42,289 nt of DNA from positions 1 to 42,289 of the forward strand of contig REEJ01000155.1 of NCBI GenBank assembly GCA_007695125.1, written 5' to 3'. The notes under the pieces are model-generated. The model made no database searches. It worked only from the letters and a program-made list of their open reading frames with translations, and was not told where the DNA came from. The number at the start of each line of letters is the position of its first letter. Position 1 is the first letter of the stretch. The translations under genes and the position numbers were made by a program. Below, in pieces: positions 30,724-38,138 of the stretch. This stretch comes from Trueperaceae bacterium. GTDB lineage: Bacteria; Deinococcota; Deinococci; Deinococcales; Trueperaceae.

Positions 30724-31710
30724 ATGATCAGCCGTATCACGATCGTCCTCGTCGCGCTCGCGCTCGGCCTCGCCGCCGCGCAGAGCCTCACCATCTACTC
30801 GAGCGTCGACGAGGAGAACGCCCAGCGGATCCTCGCGGCCTTCACCGCCGACACCGGCATCAGCGTCAACATGGTGTTCCTGTCGTCCGGTCCGGCGCTG
30901 TCGCGCATCGAGGCGGAGCAGAACAACCCGCAGGCCGACGTCTGGTTCGGCGCGCCGAGCGAGAACCACGTGCTCGCCAAGGACCGCGGCCTCACGCAGC
31001 CGTACGTGTCGGCGCACGCCGACGCGCTCGTGGCCGAGTTCAAGGACGCCGACGGGTTCTGGCACGCAATCTACACCAACCCGCTCGCCCTCGGCGTGCG
31101 CACCGACGTGCTCGCGGACCGCGGCCTCGAGGTGCCCCGCACGTGGGAAGACCTCACCGACCCCGCCTACCAGGGCCTGATCCAGATGCCCTCGGTCCAG
31201 TCCTCCGGGACGGCCTACGCCGTGTTGCTCACCATGATCGAGCTCTACGGCGAAGACGCCGCCTTCGACTACATGCGGCGCCTCAACCCCAACGTGCAGA
31301 CCTACACCCAGTCCGGCACCGCCCCGTCGGGCGCGCTCGGCATCGGTGAGACCGTCATCGCGCTGCAGTTCTCGCCCGGCTTCCTGCGCCTCGTCGACGA
31401 GGGCTTCCCGGTCGAGGTCGTGTTCCCCGCCGAGGGCGTGGGCTACGAGGTCGCCGCCATGTCGATCCTGGCCGGCACGCGCAACCTCGAGGCCGCCCAA
31501 ACGTTGGTCGACTGGATGACCAGCGAAGCCGGCCAGACCCAGCTCTCGGTCGAGAAGACCTACTTCCTGCCGATCCGCGGCGACGTCTCCGCCGGTGAGG
31601 GCATCCCCTCGCTCGACGAGATCAACCTGGTCAGCTACAGCGGCGTGTTCGCGGCGGAGAACCGCGAGCGCCTGGTCGACCGTTGGGTCGACGACGTCCT
31701 GGGCCAGTAA
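30724..31710 (+). CDS. ABC transporter substrate-binding protein, COG1840 (second system)
   Basis: Exported solute receptor of 328 aa. The ATG at 30724 follows GGAGG by 8 nt and gives the signal peptide MISRITIVLVALALGLAAAQ, cleaved near residue 19-20, with mature start SLTIYSSVDEENAQ. DVWFGAPSENHV and the SSGTAY loop (160-165) match the paralogue at 5600. The cysteine pair of that paralogue is absent, and like it this protein has no adjacent tyrosine pair of the ferric-binding type. It follows lutC by 143 bp with its own promoter. The usual label is iron(III) or AfuA-type. A phosphorylated organic solute is at least as plausible. Confidence 0.87.
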   Translation: MISRITIVLVALALGLAAAQSLTIYSSVDEENAQRILAAFTADTGISVNMVFLSSGPALSRIEAEQNNPQADVWFGAPSENHVLAKDRGLTQPYVSAHADALVAEFKDADGFWHAIYTNPLALGVRTDVLADRGLEVPRTWEDLTDPAYQGLIQMPSVQSSGTAYAVLLTMIELYGEDAAFDYMRRLNPNVQTYTQSGTAPSGALGIGETVIALQFSPGFLRLVDEGFPVEVVFPAEGVGYEVAAMSILAGTRNLEAAQTLVDWMTSEAGQTQLSVEKTYFLPIRGDVSAGEGIPSLDEINLVSYSGVFAAENRERLVDRWVDDVLGQ

Positions 31711-31728
31711 GGCCTTCGCTCTCCTCAC

Positions 31729-31767
31729 CGCTCGTGGCGCGCCCGTGAACCGGGTGCGCCACGAGCG
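31729..31767 (+). other. Strong intercistronic hairpin between binding protein and permease
   Basis: CGCTCGTGGCGC (31729-31740) pairs perfectly with GCGCCACGAGCG (31756-31767). A G/T wobble and a 4-bp inner stem CCCG / CGGG extend it to about 17 bp with a 5-nt loop. It starts 18 nt after the stop codon and no T-tract follows. Same position as, but different sequence from, the hairpin at 6623. Confidence 0.75.
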
Positions 31768-31787
31768 TCCCCTGCGAGGCCTCCATC

Positions 31788-33458
31788 ATGCGCGCAGCAC
31801 GCAGACAGGTCACGATCCTCGCCCGCGACCCGGTGCTCTTGGCACTGGTGCTGTTCATCATGGCCGCTGTGGGTCTGTTCGTCGTCTACCCGCTCATCCA
31901 GGTCCTCGTCGCCAGCTTCCAAGTCCGTGGTGACTGGACCACCGCCAACTACGAGCTCCTGTCCACGCGCCGGCTCTACCGTGCGGCGCTCTCGAACAGC
32001 CTCCAGGTGGCGGCGCTCGTGGGGGTGGTCGGAACGACGCTCGGGTTCGTGATCGCGTTCACCCTGACGCGGACCAACGTCCCCTTCAAACGTGCGCTGC
32101 ATCTGCTGACGTTGCTGCCGATCATCTCGCCGCCGTTCGTCGGCGCGATCTCGATCCTGTTCCTGTTCGGGTTCAACGGCCTCGTCACGAAGCAGTTGCT
32201 GGGTTTGCAGGACTTCAACATCTACGGCCGCTGGGGCGTGATCGCCTCGCAGATCTTCACGTTCGCACCGCTCGCCTATCTGTCGCTCCGCGGCGTGCTC
32301 CAGTCGATCAACCCGACGCTGGAGGACGCCGCCTTCAACATCGGCGCCACCAAGTGGCAGGCGTTCTGGAAGGTCACCTTCCCGCTCGCCCTGCCCGGCA
32401 TCTTCAGCGCCTTCCTCGTGGTCTTCATCGAGTCGATCTCGGACTTCGGCAACCCGCTCGTCCTCGCCGGCGCGGCGTTCCCGATGCTGGCGCCGCAGGC
32501 GTACCTCGAGATCACCGGCAGCTTCAACCTCGGGCGCGGCGCCATGCTCGCCACGATCTTGCTGCTCCCGTCGCTGACCGCCTTCGCCATCCAGCGCTAC
32601 TGGGTCTCGAAGCGCCAGTACGTCACCGTCACCGGCAAGCCGACCTCGTCGACGTCCAAGATCGTCAGCCCGTTCGCGAAGTGGTCGCTGTTCTCGGTCA
32701 CGGCCGCGTTCGGCGTCCTCGTGATCGCCTTCTACGCCGTGATCATCCTCGGCGCGTTCACGCGGGTGTGGGGGTTCGACTACAGCCTCACGCTGCAGCA
32801 CATGCGCTACGTGTTCTCCGTCGGGCTCGGCTCGGTGACCGACACGTTGATGATCGCGGTGGTGTCGACCCCGATCTCGGGCGTGCTGGGCATGCTGATC
32901 GCCTTCCTGGTGGTGCGCCGCACCTTCCCGGGGAAGGCGGCGCTCGAGTTCGGCTCGATCCTGATGTACGCGGTCCCCGGGACGGTCGTCGGGATCGGCT
33001 ACATCCTGGCCTTCAACCAGCGCCCGCTCATCCTCACCGGCACGTTCGCCATCCTGGTGCTCGCCTTCGTGTTCCGCTACGTGCCCGTCGGCATCCAGAA
33101 CGGCATCGCCGTCCTGAAGCAGATCGATCCCCACATCGAGGAGGCCTCGCAGAACCTGGGCGCGGATGGCGTCACGACCTTCCGCAAGGTGACGCTGCCG
33201 CTCATTGCTCCGGCCTTCTTCTCCGGTCTCGTCTACGCCTTCGTGCGCGCCATGACGGCCATCTCGGCCGCCATCTTCCTCGTGTCGGCGAACTGGAACC
33301 TGATGACGGTCCAGATCCTCAACCAGGTCGGGTCCGGGCGCTTGGGTGTCGCGGCCGCGTTCTCCATCCTGACGATCGTGATCGTCACGATCGCCATCGC
33401 CATCATCGGCTTCCTGGTCGAGCGGACCAGCAAGACGAAGACCACCATCCGCTTCTGA
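31788..33458 (+). CDS. ABC transporter permease, FbpB/AfuB-type (second system)
   Basis: Membrane channel of 556 aa, the normal size for the fused two-domain permease of this class, with about 12 helices. Both coupling loops are intact: EDAAFNIGATKWQAFWKVTFPLALPG near 177 and EEASQNLGADGVTTFRKVTLPLIAPA near 451, each with the conserved glycine. The start ATG at 31788 gives MRAARRQVTILARDP before the first helix. Only weak purine-rich sequence (GCGAGG) precedes it. The gap to the ATPase gene is 30 bp. Confidence 0.9.
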   Translation: MRAARRQVTILARDPVLLALVLFIMAAVGLFVVYPLIQVLVASFQVRGDWTTANYELLSTRRLYRAALSNSLQVAALVGVVGTTLGFVIAFTLTRTNVPFKRALHLLTLLPIISPPFVGAISILFLFGFNGLVTKQLLGLQDFNIYGRWGVIASQIFTFAPLAYLSLRGVLQSINPTLEDAAFNIGATKWQAFWKVTFPLALPGIFSAFLVVFIESISDFGNPLVLAGAAFPMLAPQAYLEITGSFNLGRGAMLATILLLPSLTAFAIQRYWVSKRQYVTVTGKPTSSTSKIVSPFAKWSLFSVTAAFGVLVIAFYAVIILGAFTRVWGFDYSLTLQHMRYVFSVGLGSVTDTLMIAVVSTPISGVLGMLIAFLVVRRTFPGKAALEFGSILMYAVPGTVVGIGYILAFNQRPLILTGTFAILVLAFVFRYVPVGIQNGIAVLKQIDPHIEEASQNLGADGVTTFRKVTLPLIAPAFFSGLVYAFVRAMTAISAAIFLVSANWNLMTVQILNQVGSGRLGVAAAFSILTIVIVTIAIAIIGFLVERTSKTKTTIRF

Positions 33459-33488
33459 CGCCGACGAGCGCTCCGCGAGGTGCCCCGC

Positions 33489-34625
33489 ATGCCGTACACG
33501 GTTCCAGCACACCACGCCGTCCCCGATGCCGAGGCCGACCTACGCCTCGTCGGCTTGGGCAAGACCTTCGTGAGCCAAGACGACCCGAGCCAGGACGTGG
33601 TGGCTGTCGACGCCGTCGACCTGTCGTTGCGCAAGGGGCAGCTCGTGACCCTGCTCGGGCCCTCCGGCTGCGGCAAGACCACGCTCCTGCGCATGATCGC
33701 CGGCTTCGAGGAGCCGACGGCGGGCGACATCTACTTCGGCGACAAGCGCGTGAACGAGCTCGCGCCCAACAACCGCGACGCCGCGATGGTGTTCCAGAGC
33801 TACGCGATCTTCCCGCACCTGAACGTGTACGACAACATCGCCTTCGGCTTGCGCCTGAAGCGCCTCCCGCGAGGCGACCTGCAGCGCCGCGTCGACCGAG
33901 TGGTCGAGCAGGTCGGGCTCACGGGCATGACGCAGCGCGCCCCGAGTGCGCTCTCTGGCGGCCAGCAGCAGCGCGTGGCGCTCGCGCGCTGCATCGTGAT
34001 GGAGCCGCGCCTGCTGCTCTTCGACGAGCCCCTGTCGAACCTCGACGCCAAGCTGCGCGACCAGATGCGCGTCGAGATCCGCGAGCTCCAGCAGCGCATG
34101 GGCATCACCAGCGTGTACGTGACGCACGATCAGGTGGAGGCGATGTCGCTCTCCGACCTGGTCGTAATCATGAACCTCGGTCGTGTGGAGCAGGTCGGGA
34201 CGCCGGTGGAGGTCTACGGCAAGCCGGCCTCGCGTTTCGTGGCCGACTTCATCGGCAAGGCCAACTTCCTCGAGGGGCGAGCCGTCGACGACACCACCAT
34301 CGAGGTCGCCGGCGTGCGTATCGACGTGCCGAACGGCGTGCCTCACGCCGCTGGGCAGGCCGTCACGGCCGTGGTGCGACCGGAGGCGTTGCGTCTGCAC
34401 CAGGGTGATGAAGGTACGCGCGGCACGCTCCGCGGCCGGGTGAAGCGCGCGGCGTTCCTGGGTGCGATCGGCGAGGTCGTCGTCGACGTCGAGGGCCAAG
34501 GCACGTGGTTGATCGACGTGCCGAACGCCGCCGAGGTGGGTCTGCCAGCCGCCGGAGACGCCGTAGGCGTGTCGCCGTCGGCCCGCTCGGTGCACGTGTT
34601 GCCGGGCTCGGCTTCCGCGCAGTAG
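33489..34625 (+). CDS. ABC transporter ATP-binding protein, FbpC/PotA-type (second system)
   Basis: Motor subunit of 378 aa. Walker A is GPSGCGKTT (57-65), followed by VFQSYAIFPHLN, LSGGQQQR, LLFDEPLSNLDAKLR and THDQVEAM. A C-terminal TOBE-like domain starts near residue 290 (VVRPEALRLHQ). The ATG at 33489 has GCGAGG about 9 nt upstream and is preferred over the ORF-track GTG at 33480. It ends in TAG, 78 bp before vapB. About 40 residues separate the N-terminus from Walker A-proximal strands, slightly longer than its paralogue. Confidence 0.92.
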   Translation: MPYTVPAHHAVPDAEADLRLVGLGKTFVSQDDPSQDVVAVDAVDLSLRKGQLVTLLGPSGCGKTTLLRMIAGFEEPTAGDIYFGDKRVNELAPNNRDAAMVFQSYAIFPHLNVYDNIAFGLRLKRLPRGDLQRRVDRVVEQVGLTGMTQRAPSALSGGQQQRVALARCIVMEPRLLLFDEPLSNLDAKLRDQMRVEIRELQQRMGITSVYVTHDQVEAMSLSDLVVIMNLGRVEQVGTPVEVYGKPASRFVADFIGKANFLEGRAVDDTTIEVAGVRIDVPNGVPHAAGQAVTAVVRPEALRLHQGDEGTRGTLRGRVKRAAFLGAIGEVVVDVEGQGTWLIDVPNAAEVGLPAAGDAVGVSPSARSVHVLPGSASAQ

Positions 34626-34663
34626 CCGCCGCCTGCCGCCGTGAAGGCCTGAGGCTGCCCGTC

Positions 34664-34691
34664 GCATCATTGCATCACTGCATCATGATGC
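34664..34691 (+). promoter_or_regulatory. Operator-like repeats upstream of vapB
   Basis: Three GCATCA-type direct repeats start at 34664, 34672 and 34680 with an exact 8-bp period. The last forms the perfect 12-bp palindrome GCATCATGATGC (34680-34691). They cover the -35 region and spacer of the vapB promoter. This is the expected layout for a ribbon-helix-helix antitoxin that represses its own operon. Confidence 0.7.
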
Positions 34692-34697
34692 TACGAT
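34692..34697 (+). promoter_or_regulatory. -10 element of the vapBC transcript (TACGAT)
   Basis: TACGAT abuts the operator palindrome and is followed by six bases (GCGCGC) and the ATG at 34704, so the mRNA should be leaderless. The start codon sits in the palindrome GCGCATGCGC. Confidence 0.6.
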
Positions 34698-34703
34698 GCG
34701 CGC

Positions 34704-34931
34704 ATGCGCACGACGATCGACCTCCCCGACGACCTCCACCAGCGGGCCAAGGCCATCGCGCGTGACACCGAGAGAAGCCTGAGCGAGACCGTGGCGGAGC
34801 TGATGCGCCGTGGCCTCGAGCGAGACGATGCCCGCGAGGTGCGCATGAGCCCGACGACCGGGCTCCCGCAGGTCACCGTCGGACGCGTGGTCACGAGCGA
34901 CGACGTGCGTGCGGCGGACGACGACGCGTGA
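34704..34931 (+). CDS. Ribbon-helix-helix antitoxin (VapB-like)
   Basis: Antitoxin of 75 aa. The N-terminus MRTTIDLPDDLHQRAKAIARDTERSLSETVAELMRRGL is a CopG/Arc-type ribbon-helix-helix DNA-binding domain, with the beta-strand residues TTID contacting DNA. The C-terminal half (VTVGRVVTSDDVRAADDD) is the flexible toxin-binding tail. It should dimerise on the repeats at 34664-34691, repress the operon and neutralise the PIN toxin encoded next. Its stop overlaps the vapC GTG by 4 nt (GTGA). Confidence 0.85.
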   Translation: MRTTIDLPDDLHQRAKAIARDTERSLSETVAELMRRGLERDDAREVRMSPTTGLPQVTVGRVVTSDDVRAADDDA

Positions 34932-35326
34932 CCGCGCTCCTCGACGCCAACGCGCTGATCGCACTCGTCGTGCGAGACCACGTTCATCACGACCTCATGG
35001 GTCGCTGGTGGCGATCATGGCAAGGAGGCTACGTGACCACACCTTCGACGCAGGCGAGTCTGCTCCGCTTCCTCGTACGCGAGGGTAGCGGTATCGCGAC
35101 GGCTACGGCGGTCCTCGACGGCATGACGCGCCACCCGCGCCACACCTTCTGGCCCGACGCCCTGCCGTACCGGGAGGTCGATCTCGGGCGCGTCATGGGT
35201 CACCGTCAGGTGACCGACGCGTACCTCGCGGCCAGCGCCCGCGCGCACGGAGGCAGCGTTGTCACGCTCGACCGGGGCTTCGCCGCCGCCCACCCCGACG
35301 TCGCCGTGCTGCTGCGCCCCGCCTGA
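34928..35326 (+). CDS. PIN-domain ribonuclease toxin (VapC-like)
   Basis: Toxin of 132 aa, a Mg-dependent RNase that in this family cuts tRNA or rRNA. LLDANALIALV supplies the first acidic residue (D6), VTDAYLAASA the next (D97) and VVTLDRGF the last (D115). The usual second-position glutamate reads TQASLLRFL, with Q42 in its place. From memory this also occurs in some VapC subfamilies, so it need not mean inactivity. The GTG start overlaps the vapB stop, ensuring coupled synthesis. Confidence 0.85.
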   Translation: MTALLDANALIALVVRDHVHHDLMGRWWRSWQGGYVTTPSTQASLLRFLVREGSGIATATAVLDGMTRHPRHTFWPDALPYREVDLGRVMGHRQVTDAYLAASARAHGGSVVTLDRGFAAAHPDVAVLLRPA

Positions 35327-35352
35327 ACGCGGGCCGGTACGCGGCCGAGCGG

Positions 35353-35358
35353 TACCCT
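35353..35358 (+). promoter_or_regulatory. -10 element of a leaderless transcript (TACCCT)
   Basis: TACCCT, five bases (CGGAC), then the ATG at 35364. Confidence 0.6.
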
Positions 35359-35363
35359 CGGAC

Positions 35364-36032
35364 ATGAGCGAACCTCGGACCCTGCTCTGCTTCGGCGACT
35401 CCAACACCTGGGGTTTCGACCCGCTCGGCGGCGGACGTTATCCGCGCGGCGTGCGCTGGCCCGGTGCCGCGGCGACGGCGCTCGGCCCCGACTGGTGCGT
35501 CGTCGAGGCGGGGCTGAACGGGCGCACGAGCGTCTTCGAGGACCCGATGGGCGACCTCGCCGGCGTTCGACACCTGGGCCCCGTGCTCGCCAGCGCCGCT
35601 CCCGTCGACGTGGTCGCGATCGTGCTCGGGACCAACGACCTCAAGACGCGCTTCGGCGCCAGCGCTCCGGAGATCGCCGACGGTGCCGGGGTCGTCGTCG
35701 ATCGCGCCCTCGCCAGCCGAGCCGGGCCGAACGGATGCCCGCCAGCCGTGCTCCTGGTCGCGCCGCCGCCGATCGATGCCGGCCAGGCCCTGGCCGAGCG
35801 CGACCCCGAGGCGTTCGCGGAGCGTACGGCGGCCTGGCACGATGCGCGCGCTCGGTCGCTCGCGTTCGCGCACCACTACGCGCGCGTCGCAGACCAGCGC
35901 GGCATCGCGTTCCTCGACGCCGGTGCGCATCTGCGCAGCAGCGACGTCGACATGATCCATTGGTCGCCTGCGGCCCACGCTGCGCTCGGGAGCGCGGTGG
36001 CCGAGGCGGTTCGGAGGCTCACGGTTCAGTGA
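35364..36032 (+). CDS. SGNH/GDSL-type hydrolase (arylesterase-like)
   Basis: Serine esterase of 222 aa with no signal peptide. Block I is CFGDSNTWG (nucleophile serine), the glycine block is around GLNGRTS, block III is VLGTNDLK (GxND), and block V is SSDVDMIHWSPAAHAALG with the catalytic Asp-x-x-His. This layout and length fit the bacterial arylesterase / acyl-CoA thioesterase-like SGNH group. The start at 35364 is fixed by the promoter. The 35-residue extension in the ORF track overlaps vapC. Substrate unknown. Confidence 0.87.
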   Translation: MSEPRTLLCFGDSNTWGFDPLGGGRYPRGVRWPGAAATALGPDWCVVEAGLNGRTSVFEDPMGDLAGVRHLGPVLASAAPVDVVAIVLGTNDLKTRFGASAPEIADGAGVVVDRALASRAGPNGCPPAVLLVAPPPIDAGQALAERDPEAFAERTAAWHDARARSLAFAHHYARVADQRGIAFLDAGAHLRSSDVDMIHWSPAAHAALGSAVAEAVRRLTVQ

Positions 36033-36100
36033 GGTCGAGTCCGTGTCGCGCCGTCTCCCGTCTGCGTGCGCGTGTACCGCGCCGTGTGCGAGCATGTGGC

Positions 36101-36775
36101 GTGGACCGTGCGCGAATCCTGATCGTCGAGGACGACATCGCCTTGGCCCGCGTGCTCGACGATGAGCTGTCGCAGGCCTACGGCACGACCGTGGTCGCGA
36201 CGGGCCGCGCCGCGTTGGACGCGATCGCGAGCGAGCCGGTCGATCTCGTGGTGCTCGACTTGAACCTCCCCGACATGGACGGGCTCGACGTCGCACGCTC
36301 CCTGAGCGCGGAGGGCGCGGCGGTCGACGTCCTCATGCTCACGGCCAGGGCGGACGTGGCGAGTCGAGTCGCCGGACTGTACGCCGGAGCGGTCGACTAC
36401 GTCGCCAAGCCGTTCGACATGGACGAACTGCTGGCGCGAGTGCACGCGCAGCTTCGCAGACGCAGTGAGACGTCGATGCTGGCGTGGGGTCCGCTCGAGG
36501 TCTCGACCCACCTCCAGCGCTGCACCGTGGGTGGTGCCAACGTGGCGCTGTCTGCCTCCGAACTGCGGCTCCTGACGCTGCTCCTGACGAGGCAGGGGCG
36601 CGTCCACGCTCGCCCTGAGCTCGAGCGCACCCTGTATGGGGATCATTCGCCCGCTTCGAACGCGGTGGAGGTGCTGGTGTCGCGGCTGCGCGGTCGCCTC
36701 GCGGAGCACGGCCTCGAGCACGTGATCGAGACCGTTCGCGGGCTCGGTTACGTCGTGCGCCCGTACCGTTCGTGA
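36101..36775 (+). CDS. OmpR/PhoB-family response regulator
   Basis: Two-domain transcription factor of 224 aa. The receiver domain (1-120) has the acidic pair E10/D11-D12, phospho-acceptor D53 in VVLDLNLPD, T in MLTARAD and K in YVAKPFD. The DNA-binding winged helix (about 130-224) ends with VEVLVSRLRGRL and IETVRGLGYVVR. The GTG at 36101 begins directly before RARILIVEDD. The ORF-track frame starting at 35495 runs through the esterase gene and is not real there. A weak -10-like GAGCAT lies five bases before the start. The stop overlaps the kinase start (GTGA), so this regulator pairs with that kinase. Confidence 0.9.
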   Translation: MDRARILIVEDDIALARVLDDELSQAYGTTVVATGRAALDAIASEPVDLVVLDLNLPDMDGLDVARSLSAEGAAVDVLMLTARADVASRVAGLYAGAVDYVAKPFDMDELLARVHAQLRRRSETSMLAWGPLEVSTHLQRCTVGGANVALSASELRLLTLLLTRQGRVHARPELERTLYGDHSPASNAVEVLVSRLRGRLAEHGLEHVIETVRGLGYVVRPYRS

Positions 36776-38091
36776 CGCTGCGCGCGCGGGTCACGCTGCT
36801 GGTCGTGGCCGTCACGTGCGCGACCGTCCTCGCGTTCGGAAGCGTGGTCCTCGGCACCTTCGAACGGCAGTTGTGGGCACAGCTCGAGACGGTGCTGACA
36901 AGCGACCTCGAGCGTGTCGCGCTGTTGCTGGAACAGCCGACGCTCGGCGCCAGCTTCGGTGGCCCCGCCAGCGCCGGCGTGACGCTGGAGTTCGTCGCCG
37001 CGGACGGTGCGGTGGTGCTCGCATGGGGGGACGGCGGTGCGCTGCCGAGCGTCGACCGGCCGACGCCGATCGAGCGCGATGGCCGACGCTATCTGGTCGC
37101 GCAGGTGCCGTGGATCGCGGTTGACGGCTGGGTGCGCATGGCGCACGACGTGACCGTGCCCGCGGCGTCGGTGGCGAGCGTTCGCTGGATCGTGCTGGCC
37201 ACCGGTCTCACGGTGGTGCTCGTCGCGGCCGCGCTCGCGCTGGCGGGCGCGGGTCGCATCCTCGGTCCGTTGTCGGACGTCGCGCGCCAGACGCGCGATC
37301 TCGATCCGGCCGTGCCGGCCGGCGTCACCTACCGGGGGCCACGCGACGAGGTGTTCGAGCTCACGACGAGCCTGAACGGTGCGCTCGGAGCGATCCGCGA
37401 GCGCCGGGAGCGCGAGCGCGCGTTCCTGCTCGAGGTGGCGCACGAACTGGCCGCGCCGCTGACGCTCGTGGACTACCATCTCGACCGCCTGCGCCGGCGC
37501 GACCAGGACGACGATCGTCTGCGCGCCGCCTCGGACGCCGCACGCGAGTTGCTGCGCACGTCGCAGGACCTCTTGGCGCTCGCCCGCGGCGAGCTCCAGC
37601 GCGAGCTGACGTACGAGGTCCTCGACCTGGGCGACGTCATCGGCCGCGTCGCGGACGAGTACCCGGGTGTGCGCACCGATTTCGAGGGTCGGGCCGAGGT
37701 CTTCGGCGACCCGGAGCGGCTCAAGCAGGCGATCCGGAACCTGGTCCGCAACGCCGTGCAGGCCTCCGGGGGTACGGACGGCGTGCGCGTGGTCCTGACG
37801 CGCTCCGATGCCCGTCACGTCCTTCGCGTCCATGACGTCGGCCGGGGCATGCCACCGGAGACGGTCCAGCGCGCCTTCGAGCACGGCTTCAGCGGTGCGG
37901 CCGGCGTCGGCGTCGGGCTGTCGGTGGCCAAGGACATCATCGAACGCCATGGCGGTAGCGTGCGCGTCGCCGCGAGTTCGGCCGCCGGCACCACCATGGA
38001 GGCGTTCCTCCCCGACGTCGATTCGCATCTCACCGCCGAGGAGGATGTGCGCGTTGTCGTATCGACGATGGCGGGTGACGCCGTAGATTGA
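36772..38091 (+). CDS. Sensor histidine kinase
   Basis: Membrane sensor of 439 aa. Transmembrane helices lie at about 7-27 and 138-160 and enclose an about 110-residue extracytoplasmic sensor region. A HAMP-like linker follows, then the phospho-acceptor helix FLLEVAHELAAPL (H224) and the catalytic domain with N-box RNLVRNAVQASGG, G1 box VHDVGRGMP and G2 box GVGVGLSVAKDIIERHGG. The H-box reads HELAAPL where HELRTPL is common. The signal sensed is unknown. The acidic C-terminal tail after about 415 has no assigned role. A TAGATT promoter element overlaps the last codons and probably drives the next gene. Confidence 0.9.
   Translation: MTLRARVTLLVVAVTCATVLAFGSVVLGTFERQLWAQLETVLTSDLERVALLLEQPTLGASFGGPASAGVTLEFVAADGAVVLAWGDGGALPSVDRPTPIERDGRRYLVAQVPWIAVDGWVRMAHDVTVPAASVASVRWIVLATGLTVVLVAAALALAGAGRILGPLSDVARQTRDLDPAVPAGVTYRGPRDEVFELTTSLNGALGAIRERRERERAFLLEVAHELAAPLTLVDYHLDRLRRRDQDDDRLRAASDAARELLRTSQDLLALARGELQRELTYEVLDLGDVIGRVADEYPGVRTDFEGRAEVFGDPERLKQAIRNLVRNAVQASGGTDGVRVVLTRSDARHVLRVHDVGRGMPPETVQRAFEHGFSGAAGVGVGLSVAKDIIERHGGSVRVAASSAAGTTMEAFLPDVDSHLTAEEDVRVVVSTMAGDAVD
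38084..38089 (+). promoter_or_regulatory. Putative -10 element (TAGATT) at the end of the kinase gene
   Basis: TAGATT overlaps the first base of the kinase TGA stop. It would start transcription near 38096 and leave a leader of about 43 nt, with GGAGAGG before the ATG at 38139. Confidence 0.45.
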
Positions 38092-38138
38092 AGGCGAAGC
38101 GCCGGCGAGGCATGCGTCGCCTGCGCGGAGAGGTCGAG

